18,046 bases of DNA from CAZFXZ01 sp964523165 (GTDB taxonomy: Bacteria > Patescibacteriota > Patescibacteriia > JACRDY01). This document shows positions 13,897-18,046 of this stretch, one piece after another; the first letter of the stretch is position 1, and each line of letters opens with the position of its first letter. Under the pieces are notes generated by a model, which saw nothing but the letters and a program-made list of their open reading frames with translations, had not been told where the DNA came from and made no database searches. The translations under genes and the position numbers were made by a program. The stretch spans positions 1 to 18,046 of the forward strand of contig CAZFXZ010000013.1 in assembly GCA_964523165.1 (NCBI GenBank). Direction: 5' to 3'.

Positions 13897-14688
13897 TTAT
13901 GTCAGATGAAAAACCGCCGTGGCTTGGCCGATACCAAAAGGCGCTTCATAGCTCAGCACTTCGGGTGTAACTTTCATTTCATCGATCAAGCCAAACAATA
14001 TAACCAGTGAACGCAAACCGCATTCGCAGGCTTGATTGATGTCGTCGGTATTGAGTTTGAGCAAACCGGCCATGTCGCGTTGACGAATGATATTTAAAAT
14101 ATCTTGATCAAAATTTTGGGCTTTGGGCCAATAGGGAGCTGGCGAATCTTTGCTTAAACTGTGCGACAAATCACCCGAGGCGATGACGGCGATCCGATCA
14201 TTGGTCGAAGCGATATGCTCTTTCAAAATTTGACCATAACGAAAATGACTCTGATAATCAAGTAAACTATAACTCAATGGTACGATGCGAATATTTGGCA
14301 AATGGGCGGCCAGGTAAGCCAAGGGCACGCTAGTCCCATAATCCAATTTTGTTTCTGAGCTAACCGCGACTGGCAGGTCTTCACCGATTTGTCGTTTGAA
14401 GTCTTCGATAAAACGCAAATCACCACGATAATGATGGCTGGTTTTGTAATCACCAAACTCTTCAAAATTACTCAAATAGTGATCAGATAAATTAATCAAA
14501 AAAGTATCAAGTAGCACCACACCGTGAGGCGAAATAACCACGATAGTGTCGGGTCTGGCGGCATACAATTCTTGTTCTAATTTTTCCAGGGCGGCTTTGG
14601 TTTGGGCAAGTTTTTTGCCTGATTCTTGACCGACACCATCAATTAGTAGGGGAGAATGGGGAGTAAAAGCCGCAAAAACTAAAGACAT
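13897..14688 (-). CDS. Class III extradiol dioxygenase LigB / Memo-like protein
   Basis: The 263-residue product belongs to the LigB/Memo superfamily, often annotated as AmmeMemoRadiSam system protein B. Signatures: AAFTPHSPLLIDGVG (6-20) with His11, VVISPHGVV (50-58) with His55, DYGTSVPLAYLAAHLP (116-131), VIASGDLSHSLS (168-179) with His176, and ECGLRSLVILFG (222-233) with Glu222. His11, His55 and Glu222 are in the places of the two His and one Glu that bind iron in LigB; this is by analogy. No radical-SAM or AMMECR1 partner is in the window, so the usual three-part system is not shown. It is in an operon, one base from priA and two bases from the upstream lysozyme-like gene. Family: fairly sure; substrate: unknown. 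Confidence 0.8.
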   Translation of the reverse strand: MSLVFAAFTPHSPLLIDGVGQESGKKLAQTKAALEKLEQELYAARPDTIVVISPHGVVLLDTFLINLSDHYLSNFEEFGDYKTSHHYRGDLRFIEDFKRQIGEDLPVAVSSETKLDYGTSVPLAYLAAHLPNIRIVPLSYSLLDYQSHFRYGQILKEHIASTNDRIAVIASGDLSHSLSKDSPAPYWPKAQNFDQDILNIIRQRDMAGLLKLNTDDINQACECGLRSLVILFGLIDEMKVTPEVLSYEAPFGIGQATAVFHLT

Positions 14689-14690
14689 AT

Positions 14691-16046
14691 TTAGTAATTT
14701 AAAGTCTGGCCTTCTTGATGAACGTCAATAGTGGCTTGATCAACAATAATCAAATTAGTCCAATTGTAGCCTAATTGATTAAAGACTTCTTCGGTCGGGA
14801 TCCAAAGTCGTAAGCCTCGAGAAATGATATAAACTTTGGGATCCTTCAAGGCTTTGACCATCACGCCGTCTTTGAGCATGATTGGGCCATTTTTGGTTTG
14901 ATATTTATCAAGCTCGGTCGAAGTTTTTTTGACCACGGCATAATTGGCGAAATTAATTTTGCGAATGTCGTCAGTCGGGATAAGTTGCTTGAAGTTGTCT
15001 TTGATAAAATACAAAGCATTGGTTGCAGTGTCTTTGGCCACCAAACCTTGCGGATAAACACTGTCGGTGGTAATTGGTTGGCCTTCTAAATAGCCGGAGA
15101 TGTCTTGACCTGAAACTTCAACGACCTCTTGAGGATTCCAACCAATGGCTTTAAAAACTTCGGGCGAGACAATTCGTCGTCGGTAATCACCGTCGATAAG
15201 ATAAATATCTTTCTGGGGGTCTTGGACCAAAGAATAATTAGGTAAACTGATTGGCCAACCAGTCGGAAAAGTTTCTAGATCGCCAGCCGAAACTTCCAAG
15301 ATTGGTTGATTGCCAAAACGGCTGATCAGAGCCGTCATTGATTTGACCGGCCGGCGGGTGGAATTTTCGATATACCAAACATCGGGGTTGCCAGTCACGC
15401 GCAACAATGAGCCGTCGGGATAGTGTTTGGTAAACCACTGCTGCCAGAGTTTGTGAAAATTTTGATTACCGTGCAAGTGGGGTGTGTAGTTGTAGAGAGC
15501 GGCCGTCGCGACATTATCTGGCGTGACTTGAGTGTCATCAATGGTGTAAGTTTGATTAGCTTTGTAACGAAACTCTTGCGGATGACTCAGATAATATTCA
15601 AATTGAGCGGCCGCGCTGTTGATTTGTTTGTAAAAACCTTTCCAGCGTTGAATGGCCGGATCGTCCGTCGAACAACCATCACAAACCGCGTAGCCGGTGG
15701 CCCAATCGTATTGTCTTTGACTGGGTGAATCGTCAGTGACTAAACTTTGTTCTTTTTGCACCAAGACCAATAAAAATTTGGGAGAAATTTTCCAAGTGTT
15801 GGCAACATCATAAAAAGCTTGAGCGGCCGACATGACCACGCCTTCTTTGTTTTCCGTCATGTAGTTGGCCAGCGTGCCCGATTTATTGCCCAGCCAAGCT
15901 TGAATGGCGGATTGACTCATGGAAGTATAATCAGTCAGGTCGCTTTCTGAGATAATGTGGTTGGGATTAAATTCGGCCGCCGAAGTAGCCGAAACTAAGA
16001 GAAAAAATAGCAAAATAGTACTGATAATAGCGGGACTTTTTTTCAT
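14691..16046 (-). CDS. Secreted lysozyme-like protein with four C-terminal repeats
   Basis: With the start at 16046 the product is 451 residues; the frame is open to 16121, but the MKK at 16046 begins a proper signal peptide (hydrophobic 7-19, likely cleavage after Ala24 in SAA-E) and lies downstream of a promoter. Residues about 75-208 look like a lysozyme/transglycosylase-type domain: SPKFLLVLVQKEQSLV (88-103) with candidate catalytic Glu99, YDWATGYAVCDGC (113-125), and NVATAALYNYTPHLHGNQNF (178-197) followed by LWQQWF. Residues 211-451 are four repeats of about 60 residues with a VY(L/I)I-x-x-G-x-R-x-x-I pattern. It would act on cell-wall glycan outside the membrane, or bind it. It is the first gene of the operon with the Memo-like, priA, def and fmt genes. 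Domain type is inferred from motif pattern; exact activity is unproven. Confidence 0.72.
   Translation of the reverse strand: MKKSPAIISTILLFFLLVSATSAAEFNPNHIISESDLTDYTSMSQSAIQAWLGNKSGTLANYMTENKEGVVMSAAQAFYDVANTWKISPKFLLVLVQKEQSLVTDDSPSQRQYDWATGYAVCDGCSTDDPAIQRWKGFYKQINSAAAQFEYYLSHPQEFRYKANQTYTIDDTQVTPDNVATAALYNYTPHLHGNQNFHKLWQQWFTKHYPDGSLLRVTGNPDVWYIENSTRRPVKSMTALISRFGNQPILEVSAGDLETFPTGWPISLPNYSLVQDPQKDIYLIDGDYRRRIVSPEVFKAIGWNPQEVVEVSGQDISGYLEGQPITTDSVYPQGLVAKDTATNALYFIKDNFKQLIPTDDIRKINFANYAVVKKTSTELDKYQTKNGPIMLKDGVMVKALKDPKVYIISRGLRLWIPTEEVFNQLGYNWTNLIIVDQATIDVHQEGQTLNY
14694..15416 (-). repeat. Four tandem ~60-residue protein repeats
   Basis: Residues 211-267, 270-327, 332-390 and 391-451 of the lysozyme-like protein align by eye. 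Each begins with a short L(V/L)xxxx-x-x-VWYI/IYLI/LYFI/VYII strand, then a turn with Arg/Lys, then an I(V/P)-(S/T)-x-(E/D) stretch (IVSPEVF, LIPTDDI, WIPTEEV), then a hydrophobic strand and a Gly-Pro/Gln-I ending. The repeats are divergent at DNA level. Similar repeats are common in secreted proteins of CPR bacteria as far as I recall; their ligand is unknown. Confidence 0.7.
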
Positions 16047-16074
16047 ATTTATTTTATTTTCATTAAGTGATAGT

Positions 16075-16104
16075 ATTCTAGCAAAAAATAGCCAGTTCTG
16101 ACAA
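16075..16104 (-). promoter_or_regulatory. Promoter of the lysozyme-like/Memo/priA/def/fmt operon
   Basis: On the minus strand, TTGTCA (16099-16104) and TAGAAT (16075-16080) are separated by 18 bases. The start point would be near 16068, leaving an A-rich leader of about 22 bases before the ATG at 16046, with no Shine-Dalgarno sequence. No other promoter was identified further down the five genes, whose gaps are 2 bases or less. Confidence 0.6.
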
Positions 16105-16112
16105 TCTTGTGT

Positions 16113-16118
16113 TACAAT
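16113..16118 (+). promoter_or_regulatory. -10 box (TACAAT) of the wecG-like/gltX unit
   Basis: TACAAT ends 6 bases before the ATG at 16125, so the predicted start point falls on or next to the A of the start codon, giving a leaderless mRNA. The -35 region is weak (TAGCCA at 16089-16094 with an 18-base spacer is the best I see). The same GTTACAAT string occurs in the promoter at 2478-2484. Confidence 0.5.
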
Positions 16119-16124
16119 CAAACT

Positions 16125-16874
16125 ATGTCTTATAAGCTTTTAGGGGTCAAAATTAGCAATTATTCTTGGCCGGAAACGCTAAAAATCGTCGAAAAATTTT
16201 TTGTCGCCTCGGGTTTAAAATTGATTTTTACGCCCAATCCCGAAATGTTGGTTTTGGCCAGTCAAGATGATGAATTTTTGGACACTCTCAATGGTGGTGA
16301 TTTAAACATTGCCGATGGTTTTGGTTTGATCTTGGCCGCCAAACTATCGGGTCTCAAGCCAGTCGGTCGGATCACCGGGGTGGATTTGTTGCAAGATATT
16401 ATCGCCCTAGCCGCTGACAAGAAATATAAAATTTATTTATTAGGTGGTCTTAATAATGTAGCCGGTCGTCTGGCTGATAAATTACAACGACAATATCCTG
16501 GTTTGCTAGTTGGTAGTGGTGGTGATAATTTATCACCGGGACCACAAACTGACGATCAGATATTGCGCGATATTAAAAATTTTGCGCCGGATTTTTTAGC
16601 CGTGGCTTTTGGCCATGGCCAACAAGAAAAATGGTTAAAAAAATATCAAACACAATTGGCTGGTGTTAAAGTAGCAATGGGCGTAGGCGGGAGTTTTGAT
16701 TTTTTGGTTGGTGATGTCCGACGCGCGCCTCGTCTGATGCGCCGAATTGGCTTGGAATGGTTGTGGCGTCTCATACTGCAGCCGCGTCGCCTTAAAAGAA
16801 TTTTTACCGCGACTTGTCGGTTTAGTTATTTGGTAGTAAAGTATCGATATTCTTATGTTTGGTCCAAAAAATAA
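16125..16874 (+). CDS. WecG/TagA/CpsF family glycosyltransferase (GT26)
   Basis: The 249-residue product resembles enzymes that add N-acetyl-mannosamine(uronic acid) to polyprenyl-diphospho-GlcNAc, the second step of enterobacterial common antigen or wall teichoic acid linkage units. Motifs: IFTPNPEMLVLA (34-45) with Thr36/Asn38, IADGFGLILAAK (62-73) with Asp64 in the place of the catalytic Asp of TagA, GRITGVDLL (81-89), IYLLGG (103-108), FGHGQQEKW (162-170), and GVGGSFDFLVGDVRRAPRLM (186-205) leading to WLWRLILQPRRLKRIF (212-227), the membrane-associating appendage. The start at 16125 is preferred over an in-frame TTG at 16107 because the -10 box lies between them. It is separated from the main polysaccharide cluster by the minus-strand operon and overlaps gltX by 20 bases. 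Confidence 0.9.
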   Translation: MSYKLLGVKISNYSWPETLKIVEKFFVASGLKLIFTPNPEMLVLASQDDEFLDTLNGGDLNIADGFGLILAAKLSGLKPVGRITGVDLLQDIIALAADKKYKIYLLGGLNNVAGRLADKLQRQYPGLLVGSGGDNLSPGPQTDDQILRDIKNFAPDFLAVAFGHGQQEKWLKKYQTQLAGVKVAMGVGGSFDFLVGDVRRAPRLMRRIGLEWLWRLILQPRRLKRIFTATCRFSYLVVKYRYSYVWSKK

Positions 16875-18046
16875 AGTCGTAGTGCGTTTTGCGCCCAGTC
16901 CAACTGGCAGTTTGCATATTGGTAGCTTGCGCGTAGCTTTGTATAATTATCTTTTTGCCAAACAACATGCTGGGCAATTTATTTTACGACTTGAAGATAC
17001 TGATCGAGCGCGTTTGGTCCCGGGCGCTGATCAAGAAATTTTGGCCAACCTAGCTTGGGCCGGACTAAAATTTGATCAAGGACCTTTTGTCCAATCACAA
17101 CGTTTAAAAATTTATCATCAATATATTAACGAATTGCTCAAGACGGGCTGGGCTTATCGTTGTTTTTGCAGCTCTGAACGCTTAGAAGAAATGCGGGCCG
17201 CCCAAACTGCCGCCAAGCAACCACCGATGTACGATCGTCAGTGTTTAAATTTGTCCGAAGAGCAGGTTAGGCAAAAACTAACCGACGGCCAAAGTCATGT
17301 CGTGAGATTACAAATCCCACGTGGCCAAAAAACCACCTTTACCGATCTGGTTAGAGGTCCAATGACTTTTGACAACAACACTATCGATGATCAAGTTTTA
17401 CTCAAAGCCGACGGATTTCCGACTTATCATTTAGCGGCTGTCGTCGACGATCATTTAATGGAAGTTAGTCATGTTTTGCGCGGCGAAGAATGGCTATCCA
17501 GCACGCCCAAACATATCATTTTATACCAAGCTTTTGATTGGTCGCCACCACTTTTTGCTCATTTGCCCAATATCTTAAACGCTGACAAAAAAAAGTTATC
17601 CAAACGTCAAGGCGACGTAGCTGTTAATGACTATATTCGCCAAGGCTATTTACCTCAGGCCATATTAAATTTTGTGGCTTTGCTTGGTTGGCACCCGGCC
17701 GATGGTCAGACTGAAATTTTGTCTTTTGATGAATTGTTGAAACAATTTGATCTGACTCGCGTCCAAAAAGCCGGGGCGGTTTTTGACACGGCTAAATTAG
17801 ATTGGCTAAACAATCATTACATCAAACAACTTTCTCTAACCGAATTAACAAATCTCTGCCGACCCTACCTGACCAACCAAGTCGAGCCTGATTATTTGGC
17901 GGCGGTCTTGACTCTAGTCCAAGAGCGCTTAAATAAATTATCAGACGTGACGGCCCTGACAGCTTATTTTTTTGACGAAGTTGTTGATTATGATAAAAAT
18001 AATTTAATTTGGAAAAAATCTAGCGCCGATCAAACTAAAATTAATT
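16855..18046 (+). CDS. gltX: Glutamyl-tRNA synthetase, 3'-truncated by window edge
   Basis: GltX charges tRNA(Glu) (and tRNA(Gln) in organisms using GatCAB) with glutamate. The frame opens at ATG 16855, inside the end of the WecG-like gene (20-base overlap in a different frame), and is open to the last base; 397 residues are visible of an expected 470-500. Class I synthetase motifs: VRFAPSPTGSLHIGSLR (10-26; HIGH box), FILRLEDTDRARLVPGA (42-58), LRGEEWLSSTPKHIILYQ (208-225) and the KMSKS-equivalent KKLSKRQGD (246-254). A zinc site resembling E. coli GluRS is partly kept: Cys103, Cys105 and Cys130 with the 24-residue spacing, but Asn132 replaces the fourth ligand. The anticodon-binding region starts in the last visible part. 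The missing stop codon is due to the window end. Confidence 0.95.
   Translation, partial: MFGPKNKVVVRFAPSPTGSLHIGSLRVALYNYLFAKQHAGQFILRLEDTDRARLVPGADQEILANLAWAGLKFDQGPFVQSQRLKIYHQYINELLKTGWAYRCFCSSERLEEMRAAQTAAKQPPMYDRQCLNLSEEQVRQKLTDGQSHVVRLQIPRGQKTTFTDLVRGPMTFDNNTIDDQVLLKADGFPTYHLAAVVDDHLMEVSHVLRGEEWLSSTPKHIILYQAFDWSPPLFAHLPNILNADKKKLSKRQGDVAVNDYIRQGYLPQAILNFVALLGWHPADGQTEILSFDELLKQFDLTRVQKAGAVFDTAKLDWLNNHYIKQLSLTELTNLCRPYLTNQVEPDYLAAVLTLVQERLNKLSDVTALTAYFFDEVVDYDKNNLIWKKSSADQTKIN

Noticed and set aside
15423..15728. 101-codon plus-strand frame inside the lysozyme-like gene
   Set aside because: It is opposite the conserved TAALYNYTPH region; no promoter or recognisable product.
16047..16121. 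Upstream start for the lysozyme-like gene at 16121
   Set aside because: The 25 extra residues precede a normal signal peptide and are encoded within the -10/-35 promoter region.
16107..16124. TTG start for the WecG-like gene at 16107
   Set aside because: It lies upstream of the TACAAT -10 box; ATG 16125 matches the family N terminus.
1..18046. tRNA, rRNA, CRISPR array, insertion sequence, phage gene or attachment site
   Set aside because: No cloverleaf, spaced direct-repeat array, transposase, integrase or terminal inverted repeats were seen on either strand; nearly all bases are accounted for by genes.

Overview
The window looks like a piece of a chromosome from a reduced-genome bacterium of the Candidate Phyla Radiation (Patescibacteria). 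The evidence is indirect. Genes are packed with gaps of 0-12 bases or short overlaps, and almost no gene has a Shine-Dalgarno sequence. RNA polymerase alpha has no C-terminal domain, L13 is short, and the gene set is core translation plus cell-surface polysaccharide genes. UGA appears to be used as a normal stop (end of the glycosyltransferase at 6501-7706), which argues against the UGA-recoding CPR lineages. I cannot assign a lineage below that level.

Layout. (1) Positions 1-2412 (+) hold the distal end of the alpha/ribosomal operon: rpsD (5' end outside the window), rpoA, rplQ, rplM, rpsI, closed by an intrinsic terminator at 2431-2466. (2) Positions 2494-3675 (+) encode a secreted DUF4185-type beta-propeller lipoprotein with its own apparently leaderless promoter. 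It converges on an unrecognised 73-residue gene (3705-3926, -), and a shared hairpin terminator lies between them. That small gene has a consensus -35 box and a perfect AGGAGGT ribosome-binding site, the only one seen at a start in this window. (3) Positions 4026-10724 (+) form a compact cell-surface polysaccharide operon: Wzx-like flippase, two GT4-like glycosyltransferases, two GT2 glycosyltransferases (one Alg5/DPM-like, one rhamnosyltransferase-like) and an O-antigen ligase/polymerase-family membrane protein. (4) Positions 10689-16046 (-) form a five-gene operon read from one promoter near 16075-16104: a secreted lysozyme-like protein with four C-terminal repeats, a class III extradiol dioxygenase/Memo-like protein, a PriA-like protein, peptide deformylase (def) and methionyl-tRNA formyltransferase (fmt). 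(5) Positions 16125-18046 (+) hold a WecG/TagA/CpsF-family glycosyltransferase overlapping glutamyl-tRNA synthetase (gltX), which runs off the end of the window.

How the genes fit together. Regions 1, 4 (def, fmt) and 5 (gltX) supply ribosomal proteins, RNA polymerase, N-formylation/deformylation of initiator Met and aminoacylation. Region 3, and probably the WecG-like enzyme, build and export a surface glycan. The DUF4185 lipoprotein and the lysozyme-like protein are candidates for acting on glycans outside the cell.

The most notable observations are: a PriA homologue that keeps its eight zinc-binding cysteines but appears to have lost every ATPase motif (Walker A, DEEH, motif V and the GRAGR arginine-finger motif); a small, GC-rich, strongly signalled gene of unknown function; and an RNA polymerase alpha subunit without its CTD. 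I see no tRNA, rRNA, CRISPR, insertion sequence or prophage feature. No gene-free stretch exceeds 300 bases.
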